NCBI GenBank assembly: GCA_029891345.1
Contig: CM057009.1
Location: forward strand, 212,592,709 to 212,656,708
Direction: 5' to 3'
DNA: 64,000 bases
Source: Dryococelus australis
Taxonomy: Eukaryota > Arthropoda > Insecta > Phasmatodea > Phasmatidae
In this document: in pieces, positions 35,618 to 47,335 of the stretch
How positions within the stretch are numbered: the first letter of the stretch is position 1
Layout: each line of letters starts with the position of its first letter
Program-made: the position numbers and the translations under genes
Notes under the pieces: model-generated
Databases searched by the model: none
What the model saw: only the letters and a program-made list of their open reading frames with translations
Told to the model about the DNA's origin: nothing

Positions 35618-36281
35618 ACCGCTATGTTAAATTAAGCTATCGCAAGTTAAATTAACAGTCCAAATTGATGTGTGCCACCCAAGCATGCAAAAGCATGAGA
35701 CCCAACATGATGCATCACACGCCTTGCAAAGACACATAACGACCAACTTCTCGCCTCGCTGCATGCCCGCTGGCTTGGAGGGCTCGCACCCCATGCTGCA
35801 CTACTTTCCTGCAAAAAATTTACTCATGCCGGGCACACAATCCCTCTGCTGGCTGTTACACATTGCTAATAATAACCCTGTAATTATATTTTAAAAAACA
35901 AGACATTGCAGAAAGGGATGAATAATGTGAGGGTGAAAACATGTGAGTGAACAAAAAAACATCGCAAACATACACTTTAGGAATACTTAGGGCTTTGAGG
36001 CTGCTAGGATATGCATATTTATTAATATTGAATATGTTCTATTGCATATTATCATTCATGCCCTTTTGTGTAAAAATATTGGCGAAATTACCAAGGTCAA
36101 CTTTTGTATTAGTGCACCTGTGACACACATTGTCGCTGCTCACTTTGTGCTGTACTTGCATCCCTTGTAACATTTCACTGCACCTGCACTTGTAGAGCAC
36201 GCACACACACACACTGTATCGCAGGACTTGGTGCAGTGGACAAATGGGCTAAAGGGGTAGGGAGTGCGTGGACACATGTCA
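35618..36281 (-). repeat. Element Y 3' LTR, truncated
   Basis: On the minus strand the LTR begins TGACATGTGTCCACGCACTCC at 36281, right after a purine-rich tract. This start matches those of LTRs I and H. A 500 bp part (35620-36118) matches 43446-43948 in the other Y LTR. The match then ends within element X gag at about 35615, so the second half of the LTR is lost at the X-Y junction. A short CA repeat lies near 36201. Confidence 0.65.
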
Positions 36282-36298
36282 AACACCCCTCCACCCTT
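36282..36298 (-). other. Polypurine-type tract of element Y
   Basis: AAGGGTGGAGGGGTGTTT on the minus strand abuts the TGACATG start of the 3' LTR. It closely resembles the tract before LTR H. Confidence 0.5.
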
Positions 36299-36619
36299 GC
36301 GAGACAGTTTTCACCAGTATACGTCACTGATGACAGAAGCACCTCCTCACATCTGCCCGACATGTACATAAGGCATAGGGGCTTCTTCCCAGCCCCGTCC
36401 CGCTGCCCCACACTTAGGAACTGCCGGCTGCGGCCATCGTCCCTCGCCGTCCTGCAGTCGCTGTGAGGTCGCTGTGCTCACGCATGTGCGGCATGTTGTA
36501 GGTGGCCATCTTCGACGTCGTGATTGGCGGAGCTCATACGAGCTGCTTGAACAAACATCATCGCTGCCACTGTGCTGTCCTTGTGCACAACTCCATGTTG
36601 CTGCCGGTAGCTAGTCGGA

Positions 36620-37420
36620 CTAGCGACCACTGGGGGGATTGACGTCACCTGCAGATAATTCCCCACCCACCGTTGGCACCATTGCTAATTCTCTCATGCC
36701 GTCCTTCTCAATGGGCAGCGCCCTGTTGATGGGAGTCATGTTGTCTTCTGAGGGAACCTCTCCCTGATGTGTCACTGCTGGTTGCAGCTCTGGCTCTCGT
36801 CGGGTTGCACTCATAACTGCTGTGCCATCGATCACCGCGGGCCGGCAGTAGAATGCTCTCTGTCTGGCACCAGTGCACACGGGCGATATCGTACTTTGGG
36901 CACACACAGCTGGTGGCCTTGGGTAAGGTACTGATCCACCACTCTCGCTTGCTTCCTCCTCCTGGAGCTTATACCCGATGGTGCCATCATGAGACACCAT
37001 GCCTCTTGAACTGTCTCCATCCCTTGCCTGTTCCTCCTCCCTTACTTTCTGGTGGCTGTCTGCAGGAGATTCTGAGATGGCATTGATCCTTGCTATGACG
37101 CACCCTCCATCATCCAGGCCTCTGGCGTCCAGGCACCATGGAGATGTGGCCTCGTCTGGCATCTGCGACATGGTGGTGTTTGGTAGGGGGCCTCCTGTGG
37201 GAGGTGCCATTCCACTCTCCTCCTCTCTTGCTTGTACTACAGGCTCGGAACACGTTGCGCCATCGTGGGGTTGTTGTTCACCAGCCTTGTACTCGCCGCA
37301 GACGTCTCCAGCCGACAGACATATTGCATATCTCTGAATTCTGGGGGTTTCCCTGCCCACGTGGAGAATGTGACTGGTTGCTCCTAATCCCTTTATGATC
37401 CTGTGTGGTCCGGTCCACTA
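36620..37420 (-). pseudogene. Element Y: integrase GPY/F end and Pol tail
   Basis: A frame entering at about 37420 reads WTGPHRIIKGLGATSHILHV, a GPY/F module that closes Gypsy integrases. It continues into a 246-codon open frame (37360-36620) rich in Pro, Glu, Ser and Gly. The tail has no domain that I recognise and no clear YNLRPR ending. Tails of this type follow integrase in many Gypsy elements. The antisense strand is also open over much of it, which reflects GC-rich composition. Confidence 0.6.
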
Positions 37421-38424
37421 CACACAAGTTTGGCTTACAAATTCTGTGGGCTGCTGACTGCGCACCGCCTTCACGTACACTTACTGGCCGGGTTCAGGTG
37501 TGGGTGGGGGTTTGGTGCTTGTCAGGACCGACACAGATGCATACCTCTCTTGTCCCTATCTCTCTCTGTTCCCTGTCTCGTTACCTTCTTCTCTCTCTCC
37601 TTGCTGTACTATATTCCATGCTCTCACTAGAGTTTTCCTGCAGGCAGTTTCACTCCCCGGAAGTTTGATGTTATGGCCTATCAGTACATCGGCAGGTATC
37701 CAGTCTGTTGCGGCGTTTACATGCTGGCAGAGGGTGAAGAGGGTGGCGGGCAAGTGGTATGCCCAACTGGTGTGTACCTCACTCACACAGAATCACAGTT
37801 ATACTTTCAAATCTTGGTTATGGTGCTTCGTGGGGTTGGCCCTCGGGTGATACACCACCGTCATCAAGTACCGAACCCTCCACCAGGTGCACTTTGCTTG
37901 CCACTTCCTTCCCCTCGAATTGTGTGCTGTTATCTGTCAGCACTTGTTTAGGATATCCCCAGCTGGGAAAAAACTCTCGTTCGAGGACTTGCACAATGTT
38001 GTTTACTTTTGCACTACTAATTGTGTAGGACTCCACGCACCGTGAAAAGATATCAGTCACAACCAAAATGAACTTTTTTCCACCAGGTGTTTGGGGGTAG
38101 GTCGAGACTCACTGTATCAAACGGCCCTATCAGAATACGGGGCTGTTGCTGCTGCGCCCCTTCGGTCCTGCATGATTTGAAAGTCTGGCACATAACACAC
38201 TTTTGCACGAATTTCCTTACATTGTGATATAATTCTGGCAAGAAAAAGTGCTGTCTGAAGTTTCGGGTTGTTTCCTCCGTGCCCAGGTGCCCGGCTACGT
38301 TACGCGTGTGCACATGTACTAATACTTTTGCCCTGCATGCCGCCGGTACAAACAAACTCAATTTTGTATTGTCCTGTGCTGAACATGTTTCTAATCGACC
38401 CTCAGGCACACACCTCTCTTCCAC
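37421..38424 (-). pseudogene. Element Y: integrase
   Basis: The 123-codon frame 38424-38053 holds the HHCC finger (VHVHTRNVAGHLGTEE, then CVMCQ) and VSLDL with the first catalytic Asp. The next frame (38066-37818) continues VVTDIFSRCVESYTISSAK and LTDNSTQFEGKEV with the second Asp. Near 37700 NAATDWIPADVLIGHN and IKLPG match the segment after the catalytic Glu. The two main frames overlap out of register near 38060, so at least one frameshift is present, and the Glu segment is poorly preserved. Confidence 0.75.
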
Positions 38425-38525
38425 TGTTTCATGTGCACACTGTTCATTCCTACCCTGTGCTATTACGCAGTTGTTTTACGTATCTATTACTTACTGGTAC
38501 AGTTCATTCAACAGAATGTCACTCC

Positions 38526-39010
38526 TCAATGCCTGCAATTTGTTGACGTGTAATTCGTGGACTGCTTGTGTCGGTCGGGCAGGAGCACATCGTCCCACTC
38601 CACATTGTCTGTGATTATTACACTAGCATCGGCCACATGTGATAAGATGTGTGCCAACTGGTTCTCCTTCCCAGGGTCGTGCTCTACAGTGAAGTCGTAT
38701 GACTGTAGGAGCAACACCGACTCGGTGTGCTTAATTCGTGTCTCTTTTATAGCGTGCAGCCAAACAAGGCATCCGTTGTCCATCCTTAAGGTGAAGCGCT
38801 TGTATTCCAGGTAGGGCCAGAACTTATTAACTGCCCACACTACTGCCAACATCTCTCACTCATTCATGTCATATCTCCATCCGACCTGGCCTAATTTCGC
38901 ACTGACGAAATCGATCACTTGCTTTGTGCCATCTTCCATGCATTGAAATAGGATGGCACCCAGCCCCTCCTGACTGACGTCCATTCGTAAATAAAGGTGC
39001 TTACCTGGTT
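38526..39010 (-). pseudogene. Element Y: RNase H domain
   Basis: LYLRMDVSQEGLGAILFQ (about 38970) corresponds to LxTDASxxGxGAVL, with Thr changed to Met. After a TGA near 38860 the frame continues MLAVVWAVNKFWPYLEYK, FTLRMDNGCLVWLHA and EHDPGKENQLAHILSHV. The order and spacing match the RNase H of element X. A single in-frame stop in the middle disables it. Confidence 0.7.
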
Positions 39011-39142
39011 CATATTGCGCTAGTTCGGGACAGGAACAGAAAAGGGTTTTTTTATTTCTTGAAATGATTTTTCTTCAGTTTCTCACCACAAAACCGCTTC
39101 TGGGGCAAAAGTAGGTCTGCGAGGGGCACTCACTATTACAAA

Positions 39143-39860
39143 CTATTTGATGAGTTCCCGGAACAAATTAATCAAAACAAAAAATTTGTGGAGTTTCTTA
39201 CGAGTTTGTGGATCTGGATAGTCACCTATTAAGTGTAACTGTTCGGGGTTGGGGGTGTTTCCGTCCTTGTCTACAATGTGTCCCAGGAACTCCAACTTGC
39301 TCTTTCCTAGATGGCATTTATAAGCGGCACAGGTTAGTCTATTTATCGCGAGCCTCTCTAGTACCATAGAAACGTGGCGTACATGGTCCTCCCAACTGCT
39401 TGACCATAAAATTACGTCATTTAAATAGGCCAGCGTGAAGTCTCCGACGAGCCCGTCCATGACACAGACCATCATTGACTGATACGTGGCAGGTGCTCAT
39501 TTAAGGCCGAAAGGCATCGCGCAAAAATGTAATCTCTGGCCATTGGGTGTTGTGAATGCGGTTTTCTACTTGTCTTCCAGCTTGACGGGTATTTGCCAGT
39601 ATCTACTGCGGTGATCTAGCAACATCATTTATGTGGCCTTGCCTAGTGTGGCGAGCACGTCTTTCACACTTATGTATGGTACAGATCATTACAGGTTACC
39701 TGGTGATCGGACAGAAATCGACACAGAAGTGCCAACTCCCATCTTTCTTAGGGGCCAAGGTAATCACTGAGTTGTATTTACTGTGCGAAGGCTCAATAAC
39801 TCTGTCTGCTAGCATCTACATGGTCCTGCATAAATTGGGCCTTCTTGTGATAGCGGGATT
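39143..39860 (-). pseudogene. Element Y: reverse transcriptase
   Basis: RYWQIPVKLEDK near 39590 and FCAMPFGLK near 39520 mark the RT palm, each followed by a stop. The 110-codon frame 39475-39143 then carries FTLAYLNDVILWSSSWEDHV, where the YLDD box has become YLND, and NRLTCAAYKCHLGKSKLEF. The Asp-to-Asn change alone would be expected to abolish catalysis. RT would copy the element RNA into DNA. Confidence 0.75.
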
Positions 39861-40120
39861 TCATGTCTGACTATGGTCGTCCTGCGGACTGTATCTGTTT
39901 TCACAAAAACATCCCTCCTCTTGTTCAGTATATCCTGGAACGTCGCCTGATGTTGTTGCAGGATTTCGTTATCATATTATTCTAGTGATACTGAGTGTAA
40001 ATCACTTACACATTGTACACTATACACCACTCCTTTGTGCCGAAATGAATCCGCCTGGCTGCTGGTTATATTACAGTATTTTGTTTTTTTAACCAAGGCA
40101 CTGTTAATATTGCATCCTCC

Positions 40121-40400
40121 TTAACATATGGTGTTGCAATAGATCTTGTTATGGTTTCCAAGTCTCAGACTTTTACCATCACTGTTGCTTTGGTCTAATG
40201 CTCCGCTATTCACTTGACTGGTTGTGAGTATAATTTTGTGTTTACTAGGTGTTATGTCACTTGGGTTGACTAAACAAAGCTGAACAAAATTGTGAGACAT
40301 GGCCATGTCAATTAGCGTGTGGAAAGTATTGCCATTCATGGTTACTAGGATGCTGGTAAATTTCGCTTTATATCCACTTACCTGTTGATCAATGCTTGTT
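40121..40400 (-). pseudogene. Element Y: protease
   Basis: On the minus strand SILVTMNGNTFHTLIDMAMS is followed by HNFVQLC. This is the N-terminal part of a retropepsin, where the family reads ALIDTGAS. Here the DTG triad has become DMA, so the catalytic Asp remains but the flexible Thr-Gly is lost. The frame stays open to 40121 and then stops. Confidence 0.6.
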
Positions 40401-40849
40401 GATGTGTTTTGTTGGTTGTTGTTGACGGGACCGGGGTGAGAGAGGCATTAGGCCCCTTCGCTCTTACTGCCTGTTTCCCTGCCTCCTTAGTGCAGATCCA
40501 TTGTAGGAGTCCAGGTGCGGGTTATTCGACAAAAATACTATGCTAGTGGAAAACCAGCATGGGGCGACAGTAACAATGATGTGTCATGGGTGGCTGGCTC
40601 TTGTGTAGCCGCACTTGTGTTTGCCCGTATCATTGCATGCACTGTCGCCTGGCTTTTAATTGCGGCATGCACTGTTCCCATTATGCATCCGCATTGTGTC
40701 CCGTTCTGGTTTGTGTCCATACTGCTCCATCGGGCTGTTTACTCAGTCCCGTTGCACGCTACCGTCACTCCCGTGCGACACGTGTCTCCATCAAGCAGCT
40801 CCACTCTCGCGATGTGACGAGCTATTGTTCTGCTCGAATATGATTGCAG

Positions 40850-41290
40850 CCTTCAGGACATATTCCATGCTGCTGTTGAGGAAGGTCATTAACTCCACTC
40901 GGTATTCCAGCAGGGCTGTTTCTGCAAAGATTTCCAAAGCTTTGTGATCTGGCAGTTGCGGATGGAATCACTTTATTAAGTGAGCTTTCTGCATGATGAA
41001 AGTATGTAAATGTTCACCAGGCTGCCGCTCCTGCCAAAGTATATTGCTCTGCGCCTGGAGTGATTCGAAAATGCTCCTGTATCGGCACTGGAAAGCGTAG
41101 ACAAATTCTTTCCACTGCATGCCGTAATGATTCATGGCACCCCACCACATTCCTGCTTCTCCTTGTAGCTGTCTGCCAATTCAACTGGACCACTCGTCCT
41201 TGCAGACACTCTATCATTTTAGATGCACTGCACATACTTTCAGGAAGGCGCTCGGATCCTCGCTGGTCATTCCAATGAACTCATGCAGGT
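40850..41290 (-). pseudogene. Element Y: Gag core
   Basis: IGMTSEDPSAFLKVCAVHLK (about 41260) opens the Gag domain. MWWGAMNHYGMQWKEFVYAF (41150) gives the conserved WW region, and SLQAQSNILWQERQPGEHLH plus FHPQLPDHKALEIFAETALL follow. The order matches the plus-strand Gag at 17300-17684 (GLPSEDP, NNWWKTIG, YSSLQAQRRA). Stops occur after HLK and before FHPQ. Confidence 0.7.
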
Positions 41291-41673
41291 GTTCAAAATA
41301 TGTAGGTGTGCGTTTCAGGCCACTGCTACTATCTCTGATGCTTCTTTCATGCTTCTGTTAATGTTGCGGTTCCTATTCTACTGGCCAGCTAGGCTCAGTG
41401 TATCCACTGTGGCTGTTCACTGTATGTGATGTCATGGGCGTTGGTACTGGGAAAGATGTGGGAAACAATGTTGGTGCTGGTTGCGGAAAAAATTTTGTTG
41501 GATGGTAAGAAGGAAATTGCAACTGGTATGGTGTCATGGGCCGGAGTGGTATAGGTATAACTGCTGCAAACACAGGCCACTTGGTGCTGGATTGCTGACA
41601 GGTGTCATGGGGGGCCCGCCCGCAGGTGACATGTGGTTGTCAGAGCCCTCGACCTTGCAGTGAATGTCCTTCT

Positions 41674-42213
41674 TTATGCTCCCTTTTCACCTGCTCCCTC
41701 ACTCATGGTGCGAAACAACGTGTTTACACTGGTGGCACAATTGACATCTGCTTGAAACACGTGTGTAAGTGCGAACTGCTTGCGTGGTTGTGATCCCATG
41801 AGAATGTCTTTGGAAACATTGTTGGTCACGAGTGTTCTTATCTGTTCGTTACAATTATTGCAAATAAAGCACAATACAGTTAGTGTGGTTGCTTCTGTTC
41901 TGCTCATGCACTCTCTGTTTGTGTGCGCTTGACACTGTGTGCACTCGATAGGCACTGTACCGAATCTTGTGCACAGTAATTTCCTGCACAAATGTACTTG
42001 GTACAAATTTTGAATTTCACTTGATGTTGCAATGTCCGAATGTTCTATTCCTGGTTCTTCATCATGGTTGATCGTGGCATGGTTACCTGTTGGGCTGGAC
42101 TTATGGATGCATATACAAATGGCGGTTCCCATTTCATATTTGTCTACCATGTCCAGAGTTTTGGGGCTCAAACACACCATTGTCAGGGAACCATGATGTA
42201 ATTGGCCAGCCAT
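41674..42213 (-). pseudogene. Element Y: Gag N-terminal region with PHD-like finger
   Basis: A 179-codon open frame. Residues about 75-125 contain HLCRKLLC, then IECTQCQAHTNRECMSRTEA and LCFICNNC: Cys pairs, a His, a Cys and a final C-x2-C spaced like a PHD (C4HC3) finger. The same arrangement occurs in the plus-strand Gag near 16770. Further on, residues about 155-165 contain another Cys (DVNCATSVNTLF). It lies upstream of the Gag core, in the right orientation. The link to chromatin reading is inference from fold resemblance only. Confidence 0.55.
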
Positions 42214-42889
42214 AGTGGTATGTTAACAGGACCACGTGCTTGTGGACATGGAAGTGAGAATGCAGAAGCATGATGTGGAAGCACAACTGGCCTTCATGGT
42301 GCAATGCAGGTGTCAACATAAGCGGGCGCACACCTGACTGTTGGTGTGTGGTGAGCGGGTAGTGCAGGGGGGAGGAGGTGCTTTTATTTCCCCTACTCCT
42401 CATATTCTCCTCCTTTGTGCACAGCGATGGGCGAGTGGCGATTTCAGCTGGGAGAGGGGTAGCACAGGCACATTCCCCTGGCCCTTTGTCAAACTGCTTG
42501 GCAGCAGGGTGTCGCACCAGTGACGTCATGCCTGCTGCTCCAAGATGGCAACCTCGCCACTCCTCGCCCTTGCCGAAACAATGGCGACTGACCTGTTCTG
42601 GCATTTTTTTTTCGATCATATGCATCCTCCCTGCCATTGTCTGGGTGTCTGGAAGGCATCTCGATGCTGCCACATGCTGTGCAGGTCGCTTACTTTACCA
42701 CACAGGTCCCTCATTGTGAGTAAATCCAGGAAAATGCAGGAAAATTGCAGAAAAAATTTGGAACAAAATGTTCGCATAAGAAAATTTGCAGGAAAAATTG
42801 GACAGTTTTTAAGAAAAAAGATTTGCTCCTACATTGGGCGACATTTTGATAGTGACTGACTGATCGAAAAGGATAGAGGTTAGGTTTTG

Positions 42890-44018
42890 AGAAGCTATGT
42901 AAGAAAGTTGGATTTTTGTAGGAGTATTACCCATGGTGTCAAAAATTACCGGGTTGGCAATGTCATGAAATCAGAGTGCTGACTCGTTCCTCAGTATCGT
43001 TCGGCCGATGACCACGGCGAAATCCTTCATGTGCTGCTCCTGGCTCCTCCAGTAATAATAAACATAGAACTTTTCCTTTACTTTTAGCGCTGTGGGATAT
43101 TCAGGCTCCCCACATGTCCATACACAAAAACACTGTTTATTTCAATACAAACTCGTGGCCATTTAAATGTAGATTAAACACATTTGCAGGTTGAAGGAAA
43201 TTTGGCGGGAGGCCCCTACCTTAAATGCCTGGCGGCGAACAGAAATAAATCACATGTCTAAAATACTGCTTCGCTGCTGAGATTTATCTGATATTCTAAA
43301 TACATCTCCGTTGGAGAACACTTACAAAATTCACAAAGGTCACATATATATTAAGTGCAGATGATGTCCACCCAGGCAAAGCAAACACTGGGTGGGTGCT
43401 AGGGACGAAAAACTTGGGCGGCTGAAAAATACAAAGGTTCTGGTTCATTAAATTAATCTATTGCAAGTTATATAATCAGTCCAACATGATGTGTGTCGCC
43501 TGAGCACGCAAATCCACTAGCCCTGACGTGACGCTTCACACCCCTCGCAAAGACGAAAGACTACTAACGTCTCCCACAGCTGTGTGGCGACCAGTTTGGT
43601 GAACTGGCACCCCGTGCTGCACTACTTTCTTGCAAACAACATACTCATACGGGGCACGCACTCCCTGTGCCGGCTGTTACGCATTGCTAATATAAATTCT
43701 GTAATTATAGTTCAGAATACAAGACACTGCAAAAAGGAATTAATGATGTGACGGTAAAAACATGTGAGTGAACTTAACAAAATATTGCAAACACACTTGA
43801 AGAACACTTAGGGCTTTGAGGCTGCTAGGATAGGCATCTTCATTGATATTCATTATGTTCTATTGCATATAATTACCCTTTGCCTTTCGTGTAAAAAGAT
43901 TGGGAACATTAGCAGGGTCTACTTCTGTATTAGTGTAGCAGGAGACTGGCACTAAACCATAATGTTGCTGTTTATGGTAAAGTGAGTACTTAAGGAAATC
44001 GACTTTTGAAAAATGTCA
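42890..44018 (-). repeat. Element Y 5' LTR
   Basis: It shares 43446-43948 with the truncated 3' LTR (35620-36118). On the minus strand it runs towards CCGTGGTCATCGGCCGAACG and a TTGCCAACCCGGTAATTTTT block (about 42950), which corresponds to the late CTGGCGCCCA..CCGG block of the other LTRs. The right edge at 44018 is set by an ATGTCA that could be the TGACAT start. The left edge is approximate. No target duplication was found, as expected if the other end is lost. Confidence 0.5.
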
Positions 44019-44639
44019 CTGCCCCTAACTACTTGTATTTTAACAAGAACACTAACTATCATGCACCCAGTAAAGTTAGCAACGACAGAGAGAAAATTGT
44101 TTCATATGTCAACATTAAATTTAATATATTATGAATACTAAAATATTTGTTTTTACTTACTGTTTTTTAATACATATAACTGTAAGAATATTACCTAAAA
44201 TATTTTCTTTTCTAATAAATTCACAGTTGCCCTTGACCTATGCACGAATAAAATGATGAGGCCCATGGCAAGATTAATTTTTCATATAGTGGAATAAATA
44301 ATATATGACTTCTTCGTCCCTCTTAGCCGACGGCCTTTCCAGGGTTTTTACCTTATTAATAAGATATTAAGTACATTTTGCTGCTTCCACAGGCACAGAC
44401 CTCCTCTCACCAGGCTGACAGCAGCTCCCTCTCATGAAGTCTGTCGCCGTTTTATTTACTTTTCTTCGGCCATTAGAACCCCATATCTCCTTCCAACATT
44501 CAGGAACATTCTCCATTTTGCCAGCTATTACCTGGCATTTGTCCAGTTAAACGTTCTCCTCGTACTGGGAAAAATATTTACTACCATCACGAATACCTGT
44601 ACATATAGTCCAAGTACTCACCACTACCAGCACTAATCC
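44019..44639. other. No gene seen
   Basis: AT-rich flank of element Y. No frame, RNA or repeat is recognised. Confidence 0.45.
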
Positions 44640-45068
44640 ATCATCAGTCTGACCACTAGGTGCTGGAGAAAGTGGGAATCCTCATTAACACTAATCCCTT
44701 TCTTCAGGGTTGTGTCCCATACCTCCTTCAGCTAAGAAAACCTCTACAGGGAAAGTGATGTCAGCCCATGCTCCTCCTTCCTTTTCATCTTGGGTTCTCG
44801 ACATTTTGGGCTGCCACTTCATATTGTGGCTTCCAAGGGCACAAACACAAGCTAGGTATTGAGAGCCAATGAGGGTGAAGAGAGTATGTAGCTCCACCAG
44901 AATGAAAGGGCATAGAAAATGGGAAATCCCTGAGAAAACCCACCAACCAGTGGTATCGTCTGGCATGATTCCTACTTGCTGAAATGCGAAGTGAACCATC
45001 CAGGGATTAACCCCGGTTTGCCATGGTGGAAGGCGAGCAGGCTAATCGCTCAGCCACTGTGGCCCCTA
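44640..45068 (-). mobile_element. tRNA-derived SINE
   Basis: Read on the minus strand from about 45068, GTGGCTGAGCGATTAGCC is an A-box region and CCGGGGTTAATCCCTGG a B-box-like T arm, 40 bases apart as in a tRNA. A body follows with GGGAAAACCC-type and CCACCAGAATGAAAG-like stretches. The 102-codon frame inside (44691-44999) has no features of a protein. The body resembles tRNA-derived SINEs I know from orthopteroid insects, but this is from memory. The left end is approximate. Confidence 0.55.
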
Positions 45069-45069
45069 T

Positions 45070-45890
45070 CTGGTGAAAGAATACACAATATGAATACAAG
45101 TAGATCTTAAGCAGGACTTTCAAAAGTTAAAATGTGAACTCACTATAGAGTTTACATTTTATATTAGGATGCTTATTTGTGAATTTCTTGGTGGACTATT
45201 ACAGGGGCTTATCATACCGGTTAGATTATTAAATGGCTCAAAATAAATCCAGAAGCACACATTCTGCAAAACCTAGGAAACATAACAAATGTACAAAAGA
45301 TTACAAATGCTTGTTACTCCGACAGAAAGATGCATCTCTAACTGGAGGGTGAGTAATATTTCGAATGATTTATTAAAAACGCTCTTATATGTTTAGGTGA
45401 TATCACTCTGACTTGTGCAATTTGCCTAGGCATATAGGCCTCAGCCCTGAGGCGCACTTAGTTCCCATCCTTACCCAACACCTTCGACTCTCCTCTTAGT
45501 CTTAAGATAGGTTAGAAAACAAAGAGTACTAGTGCCATACATTTATACAATTTATTTCTATTAATTCAAGACAATAATTAAAGATATAATAGAATTATTT
45601 TGTGTAAATAATTCGTACCTGTAATCGTAGCAAGTGTTTTTTACATTTGGCTTCATACTGGTGAGATTTTTTATTCGTAAATTGTAGTTAGAGGTAAATG
45701 ACAATCCAGCCACCCTGAAGGGTGGTCAGCTATCAATAAACTTCAAGGAATAAAAATTATCAATCCGATATTTAGCACTTCTTAATAAAAGTATATATAT
45801 ATAATGAAAATTTTATAGGTGTACCACATATGAAATATTTACATGGTATAGCTGTCCGAATTAATTTCGTCTTCTGAACAATATAATTAG
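45070..45890. other. No gene seen
   Basis: AT-rich DNA with no supported feature, apart from a TA-rich run near 45796. Confidence 0.45.
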
Positions 45891-45894
45891 TAAA

Positions 45895-46455
45895 CAGAGG
45901 AGAAAGTTAGTCATCACTAAGTATCTCGAGGGGTCGGTCGTGTGTGCTTGTGTTCGGCATCGCCGTGCTCCAGGCGGCACTCAAACTTTGTTTCACCGGT
46001 CATTTTAGTTTGCAATAGTTAATTTCTTGGAACCTCATTTCGTTTAGCCACCCAGAGACACTGCCCTTCACCTTCCACAGTGCTTGCATCACCTGGAGAA
46101 GTATAATTTTTACTTAAAAGGTTTTTACGGCCTTCGCACCAATCATGTTAGTGTTACATTCGTCGGCAGGTGAAGCCCGGCAAATCTAGTATGTTACTTC
46201 TCTAGAGGAATGTAGATCTTCTTATCAGATGCTTAACTTCATTTTGAACTGAACTCGCTTGTTTTATTCCATCTTGCCTTCGGGCACTGAAGGGTGCGGG
46301 ACCTCGCCTTTCCCGCCAAAACCTCAAGAGTTTTATGCAAATGTTTCCTGTCCTTTTATCACTGTTTAAATATCATTGCACCATATTTCAGGTAAATTGG
46401 GGGGGGGGGTGTGGCAGCCCAAAATAGGCCACCACATCATGAGAATGTAAGTTAA
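45895..46455 (+). repeat. 560 bp direct repeat, copy 1
   Basis: It matches 49447-50005 from AGGAGAAAGTTAGTCAT to AATAATTCATAAA. A run of ten G at about 46399 precedes TGTGGCAGCCC, like a polypurine tract before an LTR start, and the similarity ends about 60 bp later where an RT fragment begins. It may be a 3' untranslated region and LTR start of another retroelement. Confidence 0.6.
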
Positions 46456-46464
46456 TAATTCATA

Positions 46465-47335
46465 AATATCTGCACCCCAGCTGCATTTCAGTCCATGATA
46501 GCCCGTGTGTTAGACTGCATTATTGGAGACTTCACGCTCGCATACTTGGACCATGTGGTCGTGTGGTAAGAGTTGGGAATAACACATGATTCACTTATCT
46601 ATGGTGTTCGAGCAACTAGCTTTCAATGGGTTAACATATGCTGCAAGCAAGTGTCATCTAGGAGAAACAAATCTGGATTTTCTGGGATGTGTCGTAAATG
46701 AGACAGTGAATAAACCGAACCCCGAACAACTCCCCGTCTAATTGACAAGTACCAACTGCCATACACACGCAAGCAATGGCGAAAATTTTTCGGGCTAATC
46801 AAATGACTGCACGAGAATATCGAGAACTTTCCAGTGATCACGGCACCACTTATCTATTTGTTATCACCACAACAATTGTCCGTGTGGAGCAGGGAAGTAG
46901 AGGCTGCATTCCACGAAATGAAGAGCCATTTCAGATCATGTCCGACCTTGGCCTGCTACAATTAAAACAAACACCTATACCTGCAGACCGACGCCAGCAA
47001 GGAAGGGCTGGGTGCGGTTCTCCATCAATACAGTGACGATGGTGCATGCCAATAGATAGAATTTGCGAGTGCAAAACTAGGACAGGCATAGCACATATAT
47101 AATGTAAATGGTGGCGAGTATTTTGGCATAATGTGGGCAATCACGAAGTACCATGCATACCTACAGTATCATAGGTTCACACTGTGGACCTGATGAGCAT
47201 TGCTCATACAAGCTTACGACTATGTCGTGGAGCACGTCCCAGGAAAGAGAACCAGCTTGCAGATGCCTTATCTATAGGACCATGTGATGTCAGTCACGAG
47301 ACTCAATCCCGTTTGGACTTTCTCTGGGCAGCTAG
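46465..47335 (+). pseudogene. Gypsy RT end and RNase H fragment
   Basis: The fragment starts inside RT: PAAFQSMIARVLDCII, then DFTLAYLDHVVVW, with YLDD changed to YLDH. NKSGFSGMCRK and YQLPYTRKQWRKFFGLIK mark the thumb and connection. LYLQTDASKEGLGAVLHQYS (about 46974) keeps the RNase H TDAS motif and GEYFGIMWAITKYHAYLQYH follows. EHVPGKRTSLQM near 47225 is the C-terminal motif. Several stops and frame changes are present. It is a third Pol lineage, distinct from X and Y, and ends abruptly at the start of LTR F. Confidence 0.7.

Noticed and set aside
36853-37398. Several plus-strand frames of 75-112 codons
   Set aside because: They are antisense shadows of the Pol tail of element Y in a GC-rich stretch.
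44691-44999. 102-codon minus-strand frame
   Set aside because: It lies inside a tRNA-derived SINE and has no protein-like features.
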